A stretch of DNA of 64,000 nt, taken from contig NZ_JACHGV010000010.1 of NCBI RefSeq assembly GCF_014202475.1, positions 248,001-312,000 on the forward strand. Reading direction: 5' to 3'. A model generated the notes under the pieces. That model did not search any database. It was given only the letters and a program-made list of their open reading frames with translations, and had not been told where the DNA came from. This stretch comes from Streptomyces paradoxus. GTDB lineage: Bacteria; Actinomycetota; Actinomycetes; Streptomycetales; Streptomycetaceae. Shown in pieces: positions 42,625-50,350 of the stretch (positions are counted from its first letter, which is position 1; each line of letters starts with the position of its first letter). A program made the position numbers and the translations under genes.

Positions 42625-44813
42625 CCGCCTCCGCCCCCGTCCACGGCACCTGGGAGCCGCACCCGGCCGCCCGCTGGGAGGACGCCTTCCTCAGCGGCAA
42701 CGGCCGGCACGGCGTGATGGTGCTCGGTGATCCGCACGCCGAGCGGGTCGTCGTCACGCACCACACCCTGGTGCGGCCCAACGGCCGGGACCCCCGCCCC
42801 CCGCGGCTCGCCGACGACCTGCCCGGGCTCCAGGACCGCCTGCTGGCAGGCGACGTGAGAGCCGCCGAGGACTTCACGGACGGCCGCCCGCTCCAGTGGG
42901 TGCAGCCCTTCCACCCCGCCTTCCAGATCCGGCTGCGGCGGCCCGCCGACACCTGCCACGACTACCGCCGCGACGTCGACTTCACGACCGGCGTGGTGCG
43001 GGCGGCCTGCGCCGGGTGGACCAGCCGCGTCTTCGTCTCCCGCGCCGACGACGTGATCGTCCAGCAGGTCACCGGCCCCGGCCTCACCCTCGGCATCGAC
43101 CTCGACCCCCACCTGCCCGGCGCCCCCGCCGGCCTGGGCATCGGCCACGGAGCCGTCCTCACCCCCGAGGGCGCCCTGCTCAGCCTGCGCGCCCGCTACC
43201 CGGACGGCGACCGGGCCTGCACCGGCGTCACCCAGGTCACCGTCACCGGCGGCACGACCACCCTGGTGCCCCCGGGCGTGCGCATCGAGGGCGCCCGGTC
43301 CGTGCTGCTCCTCACCCGGGTGCACCGGCACACCGGCGAACTGGACGTGGTCGCCGAGGGCCGCGCCCTGCGCGACCTGCCCGGTGCGTACGACGAGCTC
43401 CTCGACCGCCACACCGCCCTGCACCGCACCGCCTACGAGCGCGTCACCCTCGACCTCGCCGCCGACCCCGCCGAACGGTCCCTGCCCGGCTCCGAGTTGC
43501 TCAAGCAGCCCCGCGGCGCCGCCCTGCTGGAACGCCTCTTCGCCGCCGGGCGCTACCACCTGCTCTCCGCGAGCGGTCTCTTCCCGCCCCGCCTGACCGG
43601 ACTGTGGACCGGCGACTGGAACACCGCCTGGTCGGGCGCGTTCACCAACGACGCCAACCTCAGCCTCCAGACCGCCTCGGCCGCTGCCGCAGCCCTCCCC
43701 GAGGTCACCGAGGCCCTCGCGAACCTGGTCCACCGCCAGCTCCCCGACTGGCGGGACAACGCCCGCGCGATCTTCGGCACCCGGGGCGCCGTGGCCCCCG
43801 CCCACACCGACGGTGAGTCCGGCCACTCCTACCACTACAACCGCGAGTACCCGCTGCACCTGTGGACCGCCGGCGCCGACTGGCTCCTCAAGCCGCTCGC
43901 CGACCACGACGAGACCCACGGCACCCGCGACCCCCGCACCGCCGCCGCCTTCGCCGAAGTCGCCCTGTTCTACGAGGACTTTCTCACCAGGACGGACGAG
44001 AACGGCCACCTCGTCGTCGTGCCCTCCTACTCACCGGAGAACCGCCCGGCCAACGCGAGCTGGGGCACGATCAACGCCGCCATGGACCTCTCCGCGGCCC
44101 GCCACGCCCTGCGCACGGCGGCCGCCTACCACCCGGACACCCCGGAGGCCGCCCGCTGGCACGCCCTCGCCGACCGGCTTCCGCCGCACCGGATCAACGA
44201 GGACGGAGCCCTCGCCGAATGGGCCTGGCCCGGCCTGACGGACTCCTACGACCACCGCCACCTCAGCCACCTCTACGGTGTCTGGCCGCTCGACGAGATC
44301 ACCCCCTACGACAGCCCCGAACTCGCGGCCGCCGCCCACCGCGCCCTCGAACTGCGCGGCGCCGAGAACGACTCCGCGCACGGCCACCTCCACCACGCCC
44401 TCGTCGCGGCCCGGCTCCGGGACGCGGGCCGCGTCGCCCACGCCCTCGGCCAGGTCCTGGACGGCGACTTCTTCCACGCCTCCCTGATGAGCGCCCACTA
44501 CCCGAAGCGCGACGTCTACAACGCCGACGCCGCCCACACGCTGCCCGCCGTGCTGATCGAGATGCTCGTCCAGTCGACCCCCGACCGGCTGGTCCTGCTG
44601 CCCGCGCTGCCGTCGGCGTACCCCGAAGGCGCCCTGCGCGGGGTACGCACCCGGTTCGGGGCCGGGCTCGACCTCACCTGGACGCGGGACGGTGCCACCG
44701 CCGTCATCAGGCCCGGCCGCACCCACCGCGTCGAACTCCGCACTTCCTCCGGCGCAGAATCCCTCCACCTGGTCGCCGGAGAGGACCGCGTCCTCACCCT
44801 GAGGACGCGGTAG
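42621..44813 (+). CDS. GH95 alpha-L-fucosidase (1,2-alpha-fucosidase type)
   Basis: 730-residue cytoplasmic enzyme of family 95, which inverts alpha-1,2-L-fucosides such as the terminal fucose of xyloglucan. N-terminal domain opens WEDAFLSGNGRHGVMVLGD; the (alpha/alpha)6 barrel has TGDWNTAWSGAFTNDANLSLQTA, holding the Asn pair that activates water, and SYSPENRPANASWGTINAAMD with the general acid candidate E473; HLSHLYGVWP and DFFHASLMSAHYPKRDVYNADAAHTLPA follow. ATGA overlap with GH42. Some GH95 members act on alpha-L-galactose instead; the context favours fucose. Confidence 0.9.
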   Translation: MTASAPVHGTWEPHPAARWEDAFLSGNGRHGVMVLGDPHAERVVVTHHTLVRPNGRDPRPPRLADDLPGLQDRLLAGDVRAAEDFTDGRPLQWVQPFHPAFQIRLRRPADTCHDYRRDVDFTTGVVRAACAGWTSRVFVSRADDVIVQQVTGPGLTLGIDLDPHLPGAPAGLGIGHGAVLTPEGALLSLRARYPDGDRACTGVTQVTVTGGTTTLVPPGVRIEGARSVLLLTRVHRHTGELDVVAEGRALRDLPGAYDELLDRHTALHRTAYERVTLDLAADPAERSLPGSELLKQPRGAALLERLFAAGRYHLLSASGLFPPRLTGLWTGDWNTAWSGAFTNDANLSLQTASAAAAALPEVTEALANLVHRQLPDWRDNARAIFGTRGAVAPAHTDGESGHSYHYNREYPLHLWTAGADWLLKPLADHDETHGTRDPRTAAAFAEVALFYEDFLTRTDENGHLVVVPSYSPENRPANASWGTINAAMDLSAARHALRTAAAYHPDTPEAARWHALADRLPPHRINEDGALAEWAWPGLTDSYDHRHLSHLYGVWPLDEITPYDSPELAAAAHRALELRGAENDSAHGHLHHALVAARLRDAGRVAHALGQVLDGDFFHASLMSAHYPKRDVYNADAAHTLPAVLIEMLVQSTPDRLVLLPALPSAYPEGALRGVRTRFGAGLDLTWTRDGATAVIRPGRTHRVELRTSSGAESLHLVAGEDRVLTLRTR

Positions 44814-44839
44814 TTCCCCCCACCCATGGAAGGGACACC

Positions 44840-45553
44840 ATGGCATCAAGCACGCTGCGCAGGGTCACCAAGGCCCTGCTGGCCCCCACCCTGGCGCTCG
44901 GCGCCACCATCGGCCTCGCCTCGGCCCCCGCCTCCGCCGCCGTCTGGAACTCCTGCGACCAGTGGGGCCAGACCAACCTGAGCGGCTACACGCTGTACAA
45001 CAACATCTGGGGCAGTGGCGCCGGCAGCCAGTGCATCTGGGCCAACTCCGGCACCAACTGGGGCGTCTGGGCCAACCACCCCAACACCGGCGGCATCAAG
45101 TCCTACCCGAACCAGACGAAGGCGATCAACAAGTCGATCACCTCGCTGGGCTCGCTCTCCAGCAGCTACAACGTCAGCGTCCCGTCGTCCGGCGCGTACA
45201 ACACGTCGTACGACATCTGGGACACGGACCACGACTACGAGATCATGCTCTGGGTCAACAAGACCGGACCCGTCGGCCCGCTCGGCAGCTCGCAGGGCAC
45301 CGTCAGCCTCGGCGGCCACTCCTGGAACGTCTTCAAGGGCACCAACGGCGCCAACGAGGTGTTCTCGTTCATCCGCACCTCCAACTCCAGCTCCGGCACC
45401 GTGAACATCCTGCCGATCCTGAAGTGGATCAAGGACACCAAGAAGTGGATGGGCAACGAGACGATCGGTGACGTGCAGTTCGGCTACGAGGTCACCTCGT
45501 CGTCCGGCGGGCTGAACTTCACCACCAACAACCTGACGGTCAGCAGCAGCTGA
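44840..45553 (+). CDS. GH12 endo-glucanase/xyloglucanase, exported
   Basis: Small secreted endo-beta-1,4-glucanase of 237 residues: Sec signal peptide ending APASAA (about residues 1-37), then a single jelly-roll domain. The nucleophile is E134 in DHDYEIMLWV and the acid/base E217 in QFGYEV, both family-typical. GGAAGGGA precedes the ATG, 26 bases after GH95. No binding module. Last gene of the operon; it could cut xyloglucan or mixed-linkage glucan alongside GH74. Confidence 0.92.
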   Translation: MASSTLRRVTKALLAPTLALGATIGLASAPASAAVWNSCDQWGQTNLSGYTLYNNIWGSGAGSQCIWANSGTNWGVWANHPNTGGIKSYPNQTKAINKSITSLGSLSSSYNVSVPSSGAYNTSYDIWDTDHDYEIMLWVNKTGPVGPLGSSQGTVSLGGHSWNVFKGTNGANEVFSFIRTSNSSSGTVNILPILKWIKDTKKWMGNETIGDVQFGYEVTSSSGGLNFTTNNLTVSSS

Positions 45554-45582
45554 TCCGTCACCGGCCGGGGCCGGCCGTGCCG

Positions 45583-46770
45583 TCAGGCTCGGTCGACCTC
45601 GGCCCGCAGCGCGTCGTACCCGGCGAAGGCCGACTCGACCTCGTCGCGGGTGAGGCCGTAGCGGGAGAGGTCGTAGGTGTGCCTGCGGGTGCCCCTCGGG
45701 CGGGCGACGGCCGCGGGGAGCCGGGCCGTCTCGGTCTCGGTCCACGGGGCACCGACGGCCGCGTAGAGCTTCGGCGCACCGGACGCCGGGTCGGAACCGA
45801 GCCAGGCGTACGGGGCGTCCACCAACTGCTCCGGCGGGACGGCCGCCCGGGCCGCGAGACCGCGCGTCATGGCCCGGCTCAGCAGCTCCAGCCAGGTGGC
45901 TCCGATGCCGGCCAGGTCGACGGGGCGGGTGCTGACGGCCATGCCGTGCTCGATCAGGGAGCAGAAGGACGCCACGACGGTCACCGGATCGCGGTGGCAC
46001 CACACGATCGTGGCGTCGGGGAACACCGTCAGCAGCGCGTCCAGGTTCTCCAGGTGCATGGGGGACTTCAGCATCCAGCGCCGCCGCGGACGGCCGTACT
46101 GGAGCACCTGGTAGACCTGCTTGAGGTACCGGTAGTCGGCGGTGAAGTCCCGCGCGCAGTGCCAGGCCTGGTACTCGGGGAGGCGCGCCTGGGATAACGG
46201 CATGAGGGCGTGCGGCAGCGCGAACGTGCACTCCTCCGGGCCCTCGGCGGCCATCGCGTGGATGTCACGGAAGCGCGGCGCGAACAGGTCCGTGCCCCGG
46301 ACCATCCGGCGCCCGGCCGCGATCGCCCTGCGTCGCTCCCGGGGTGGCAACTCCAGGTCCGGTGCGAGCAGTTCCCACAGCAGAGGGCTGCGGTGCCCCT
46401 CGGAGAGCGACAGCACGGAGTGCGTGACGGTGGTCGCGGTGCGGGGCAGGCCGACGACGAACACCGGCCTCTCGATGGGTTCCCGCTCGATCTCCGGGTG
46501 CTCGGCGATCAGCCGCCGCACCCGTGCCCGGTTGGCGAGATGCCGCCGGATGTGCCCCTGAGCGGCCTGCCAGCCGACCGGGGTGAGGTGTTCCGCCTTC
46601 GCCCACCAGCCCAGCAGGGTCCGGAAGCCGTCGACGAACTCCCGATCTCCCGGAGCCTCACCGGCCTCCACCACGATGCGGTCGAAGACCCGGCCGGGAG
46701 CCCGGCGGGACCCGAAGGCCGGCCGCAGCAGCAGACCGGCCACGGTGAGGGCGAGCGGTGAAGAGGCCAC
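45583..46770 (-). CDS. Sulfotransferase family protein
   Basis: 395-residue PAPS-dependent sulfotransferase-like protein. The 5'-phosphosulfate loop is VVGLPRTATTVTHSVLS and the 3'-phosphate segment is TIVWCHRDPVTVVASFCSL, with MLKSPMHLENLDAL between them, as in the sulfotransferase_3 group that acts on lipids or carbohydrates. GTG start without a strong ribosome-binding site. It is convergent with GH12 and follows GH31 on the same strand after 90 bases, so it sits inside the sugar locus without an obvious place in xyloglucan breakdown. Acceptor unknown. Confidence 0.82.
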   Translation of the reverse strand: MASSPLALTVAGLLLRPAFGSRRAPGRVFDRIVVEAGEAPGDREFVDGFRTLLGWWAKAEHLTPVGWQAAQGHIRRHLANRARVRRLIAEHPEIEREPIERPVFVVGLPRTATTVTHSVLSLSEGHRSPLLWELLAPDLELPPRERRRAIAAGRRMVRGTDLFAPRFRDIHAMAAEGPEECTFALPHALMPLSQARLPEYQAWHCARDFTADYRYLKQVYQVLQYGRPRRRWMLKSPMHLENLDALLTVFPDATIVWCHRDPVTVVASFCSLIEHGMAVSTRPVDLAGIGATWLELLSRAMTRGLAARAAVPPEQLVDAPYAWLGSDPASGAPKLYAAVGAPWTETETARLPAAVARPRGTRRHTYDLSRYGLTRDEVESAFAGYDALRAEVDRA

Positions 46771-46860
46771 GAGAAGACACTGTCCGCCGAACTGTCCTTC
46801 GTGGCAAGCCAGTTGGGAGACGGCCGGAACGCTCTCGCCCCGGCCGTCCGCACCGCGCGG

Positions 46861-48903
46861 CTACTCCGCCACAGGCAGCCGTGCCCCGTCCCGCAGGAAC
46901 AGCGGGATGCGGTCCAGCGGGGCGTCGACCGTCACGGAACGGCCGCCCTCGTACGTCTCACCCGTCCACGCGTCCGTCCAGGCCGCACCCGCAGGCAGGT
47001 ACGCCGTACGGGCGGTGGCGCCGGCCGTCAGTACCGGCGCGACCAGCAGGTCCGGGCCGAACAGGTAGGAGTCGTCGACCGACCAGGCAGCCGGGTCGTC
47101 CGGGAACTCCAGGAACAGCGGCCGCATCACCGGCAGGCCCTCCTCGTGAGCCGCTCGCATGACGTCCAGCACGTACGGCTTCAGCCGCTCGCGCAGCCGC
47201 AGGTACCGCTCCATGATCGCCCCGGCCTCCTCGCCGTACGACCACACCTCGTTCGGGCCGCCCGTCATCTCCGGGCCCAGCGGCATGCCCGGGTCGCGGA
47301 AGCCGTGCAGCCGCATCAGCGGGGACAGAGCGCCGAACTGGAACCAGCGGACCATGACCTCGCGGTACGCCGGGTCGTCCGGGTCGCCGCCGTGGAAACC
47401 GCCGATGTCGGTGTTCCACCACGGGATGCCCGAGAGGGCCGTGTTCAGCCCGGCCGCGATCTGCCGGCGCAGGGTCGGGAAGTCCGTGCCGATGTCACCG
47501 GACCACAGGGCGGCACCGTAGCGCTGACTGCCCGCCCACGCCGAGCGGTTGAGGGTGACGATCTCCTCCTCGCCCGTGGCGGCCAGGCCCTCGTAGAAGG
47601 TGCGGGCGTTCTCCGCCGGATAGGCGTTGCCGACCTCAAGGCCCGGGCCCGCCCAGTACCGCAGGTTCTCCTGGAAACCGGGCTTCAGTTCCGGCTCGCA
47701 GGCGTCCAGCCAGAACGCCGTGATGCCGTACGGGTCGAGGTAGTTCTCCTTCACCTTCGACCACACGAACTCCCGGGCCTCCGGGTTGGTCGCGTCGTAG
47801 AAGGCCACCTGGACCGTGGAGGCGACCTCCTTGTCCGGCCAGTCGGCGTGCGCCATCGGGCCGTACTGGGTACCGATGAACCAGCCGCGCTGCTCCAGGA
47901 CCGGGTGGTTCTCGCTCAGCGGCGACACCGACGGCCAGACGCTCACCACCAGCTTGATGCCGAGCTCCTCCAGCTCCCGCACCATCGCCGCCGGGTCCGG
48001 CCACTCCTTCGGGTCGAACTTCCAGTCGCCGAGGTGCGTCCAGTGGAAGAAGTCGCAGACGATCGCCGAGATGGGCAGCCCCCGCCGCTTGTACTCCCGG
48101 GCCACCGCCATGAGTTCGTCCTGGGTGCGGTAGCGCAGCTTGCACTGCCAGAAGCCCGCCGCCCACTCCGGCAGCATCGGGCTGCGGCCGGTCACCGCGC
48201 TGTAGCGGCGCTGCCCGTCGGCCGGGTCGCCCGCCGTGATCCAGTAGTCGATCTGCCGGGCCGAGTCGGCGACCCACCGGGTGCCGTTGTGCGCCAGCTC
48301 CACGCGGCCGATCGCCGGGTTGTTCCACAGCAGGGTGTAGCCACGGCTGGAGCTGAGCACCGGGATGCCGACCTCGGCGTTGCGCTGGATCAGGTCCAGC
48401 ACCAGGCCCTTCTGGTCCAGGCGTCCGTGCTGGTGCTGGCCGAGGCCGTACAGCTTCTCGTCGTCGTAGGCGGCGAAGCGCTGCTCCAGGCGGTGGTGGC
48501 CGTTGCCGACGGCCGTGTAGAGGCGCGAGCCCGGCCACCAGAAGTGGGCGCGGTCCTCGGCGAGGATCTCGGCGGAGTCCTCGGTGCGCAGGAAGCGGAT
48601 CAGACCCTCGGCGCTCACCTCGACGGTGAGCGCGCCGACGGTCAGCCGCCCGCGTCCGTCCTCGGTCTTCACCGTGGCCGCCGTCGCGGGAGCCTCGTCG
48701 AGCAGGGCGCCCGGGAGTCCTTCGAGGACCGGGCCGCCGAGCCGGGCCCGCACCCGGACCGCGTCCGGACCCCACGGCTCGATCCGGAGGGTCTCCTGGC
48801 GGCCGCTCCACTCCAGCGCTCCGTCCCGCTCGCGGAACGTGCCGACGGTCGGGGAGGACTGCGCCAGACTCACCTGGGGCTGGGTTTCGGCAGGCTGATT
48901 CAC
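46861..48903 (-). CDS. GH31 alpha-xylosidase
   Basis: 680-residue cytoplasmic family 31 enzyme. The nucleophile is D400 in AFWLDACEPE; this LDACEPE form, together with FHWTHLGDWKFDPKEWPDP and DIGGFHGGDPDDPAYREVMVRWFQFGALSPLMRLHG, matches alpha-xylosidases of the YicI type rather than alpha-glucosidases. N-terminal beta domain about 1-230, barrel about 240-560, C-terminal beta domains to the end. GTG start behind AGGAG. It lies 85 bases downstream of the LacI gene on the same strand. Removes non-reducing-end xylose from xylogluco-oligosaccharides, alternating with the GH3 enzyme. Confidence 0.9.
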   Translation of the reverse strand: MNQPAETQPQVSLAQSSPTVGTFRERDGALEWSGRQETLRIEPWGPDAVRVRARLGGPVLEGLPGALLDEAPATAATVKTEDGRGRLTVGALTVEVSAEGLIRFLRTEDSAEILAEDRAHFWWPGSRLYTAVGNGHHRLEQRFAAYDDEKLYGLGQHQHGRLDQKGLVLDLIQRNAEVGIPVLSSSRGYTLLWNNPAIGRVELAHNGTRWVADSARQIDYWITAGDPADGQRRYSAVTGRSPMLPEWAAGFWQCKLRYRTQDELMAVAREYKRRGLPISAIVCDFFHWTHLGDWKFDPKEWPDPAAMVRELEELGIKLVVSVWPSVSPLSENHPVLEQRGWFIGTQYGPMAHADWPDKEVASTVQVAFYDATNPEAREFVWSKVKENYLDPYGITAFWLDACEPELKPGFQENLRYWAGPGLEVGNAYPAENARTFYEGLAATGEEEIVTLNRSAWAGSQRYGAALWSGDIGTDFPTLRRQIAAGLNTALSGIPWWNTDIGGFHGGDPDDPAYREVMVRWFQFGALSPLMRLHGFRDPGMPLGPEMTGGPNEVWSYGEEAGAIMERYLRLRERLKPYVLDVMRAAHEEGLPVMRPLFLEFPDDPAAWSVDDSYLFGPDLLVAPVLTAGATARTAYLPAGAAWTDAWTGETYEGGRSVTVDAPLDRIPLFLRDGARLPVAE

Positions 48904-48988
48904 GTGGCGTGCTCCTGTGCTCCTGGAGGAGTGCAGACATGGGGGTGCCCTGAGAGGGCGGTGTTCCCGAAGTGCGGGGGAGGGGCGC

Positions 48989-50002
48989 CTACGGCCGGCT
49001 GGGCGCCGGCCCCGTGCTCCCCCGGACCGTCAGCTCGGGCGCGATCAGCACGACCTCGTCGCTGCCGCGCCCGTCGAGCTTGGCCACCAGGTGGTCCACG
49101 GCGTGCCGCCCCATCTCCTGCGCGGGGATGGCGACCGACGTGAGCCGCACCGAGGCCTGCGTCGCGACCTGGTCGGGGCAGATCGCGACCACCGACACGT
49201 CCTCCGGCACGGCCCGGCCCTGCTGCCGCAGCAGCGCGAGCAGCGGCTCGACCGCAGACTCGTTCTGGACGATGATCCCCGAGGTCCCCGGGCGTTCGTC
49301 GAGGATCCGGGCGAGCGTCACCGCCATCGCGTCGTACCCGCCCTCGCACGGCCGGTGCAGCAGCCGCACCCCCAGCTCCCGGGAACGGGAGCGCAGTCCC
49401 TCCAGGGTGCGTTCGGCGAAGCCGGTGTGCCGCTCGTAGACGGCCGGGGCCTCCCCGATGACGGCGATGTCCTGGTGCCCCTGCTTGGCCAGGTGCTCCA
49501 CGCACAGGGCGCCCGTCGCCCGGAAGTCCAGATCGACGCAGGTCAGACCCGTGGTGTCGGCGGGCAGCCCGATCAGCACGGAGGGCTGGTCCGTCTCCCG
49601 CAGCAGCGGCAGCCGCTCGTCGTCGAGTTCGACGTCCATCAGGATCATGCCGTCGGCGAGCCCGCTGCCCGCCACGCGGCGCACCGCGTCGGGGCCCTCC
49701 TCGCCGGTGAGCAGCAGCACGTCGTACCCGTGGGCACGGGCGGAGGTCGCCACGGCGATGGCGATCTCCATCATCACCGGCACGTACATGTCCGTGCGCA
49801 GCGGGACCATCAGCGCGATGATGTTCGACTTGCTGCTGGCCAGGGCACGGGCCCCGGCGTTCGGGTGGTACCCGAGCTCGCGGATGCTCCGCTCCACCCG
49901 CTGCCGGGTGTTCGCGGAGATGGACCGCTTGCCGCTGAGGACATAGCTCACCGTGCTCGCCGAGACTCCGGCGTGCTGGGCGACCTCGGCAAGGGTGACC
50001 AT
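48989..50002 (-). CDS. LacI family transcriptional repressor
   Basis: 337-residue LacI/GalR regulator. The DNA-binding domain is at the very N-terminus (VTLAEVAQHAGVSASTVSYVLSGKR, then the hinge YHPNAGARALAS near residue 50), followed by a periplasmic-binding-protein-like sugar domain. ATG 50002 has GGAGAG four bases ahead. A palindrome with the same GAAGCGCTTC core as the importer operators lies 20 bases upstream of its start, implying autoregulation. Expected inducer: an imported xylogluco-oligosaccharide or product (inference). Confidence 0.92.
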   Translation of the reverse strand: MVTLAEVAQHAGVSASTVSYVLSGKRSISANTRQRVERSIRELGYHPNAGARALASSKSNIIALMVPLRTDMYVPVMMEIAIAVATSARAHGYDVLLLTGEEGPDAVRRVAGSGLADGMILMDVELDDERLPLLRETDQPSVLIGLPADTTGLTCVDLDFRATGALCVEHLAKQGHQDIAVIGEAPAVYERHTGFAERTLEGLRSRSRELGVRLLHRPCEGGYDAMAVTLARILDERPGTSGIIVQNESAVEPLLALLRQQGRAVPEDVSVVAICPDQVATQASVRLTSVAIPAQEMGRHAVDHLVAKLDGRGSDEVVLIAPELTVRGSTGPAPSRP

Positions 50003-50020
50003 CCAGCTCTCCAAGCTCTT

Positions 50021-50034
50021 GTGAAGCGCTTCGA
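50021..50034. promoter_or_regulatory. LacI-type operator 3 (autoregulatory)
   Basis: GTGAAGCGCTTCGA keeps the central GAAGCGCTTC of operators 1 and 2 with two outer changes, directly upstream of the repressor gene on the minus strand. Confidence 0.6.
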
Positions 50035-50107
50035 CAGTGCGCGTAGCTGACAGGGGTGGGTGAGGGTGGTTCGACAGTAGCCCCAGCGAGAGTGGGTGTC
50101 CATAGGT

Positions 50108-50125
50108 TATCGAAGCGCTTCGATA
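50108..50125. promoter_or_regulatory. LacI-type operator 4 (18-base perfect palindrome)
   Basis: TATCGAAGCGCTTCGATA is the longest and most symmetric of the four sites. It lies 105 bases upstream of the repressor start and 225 bases upstream of the acyl-CoA dehydrogenase; a partial copy (GGAGCGCTTTCA, 50136-50147) follows. The remaining bases of 50003-50350 show no gene. Confidence 0.65.
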
Positions 50126-50350
50126 CCGATTTCCCGGAGCGCTTTCAGAGACGGAGCCGCCACCGGGAGGGCACCTCGATGCAACACCGTCGTCAGGCGG
50201 ACGACAAGTGCCGGGGGCGCCCCGCCCCCTTCGGCTGAACGGACGCGCGAGGACTGGTGGGAGCGTCCGGATTCGGGTACCAACGATCCAGTAGCACTGG
50301 TCGGTAACGAAACGATCCTCCATCTTCCTAGTTGCGGCGAGGTGCCCCTC

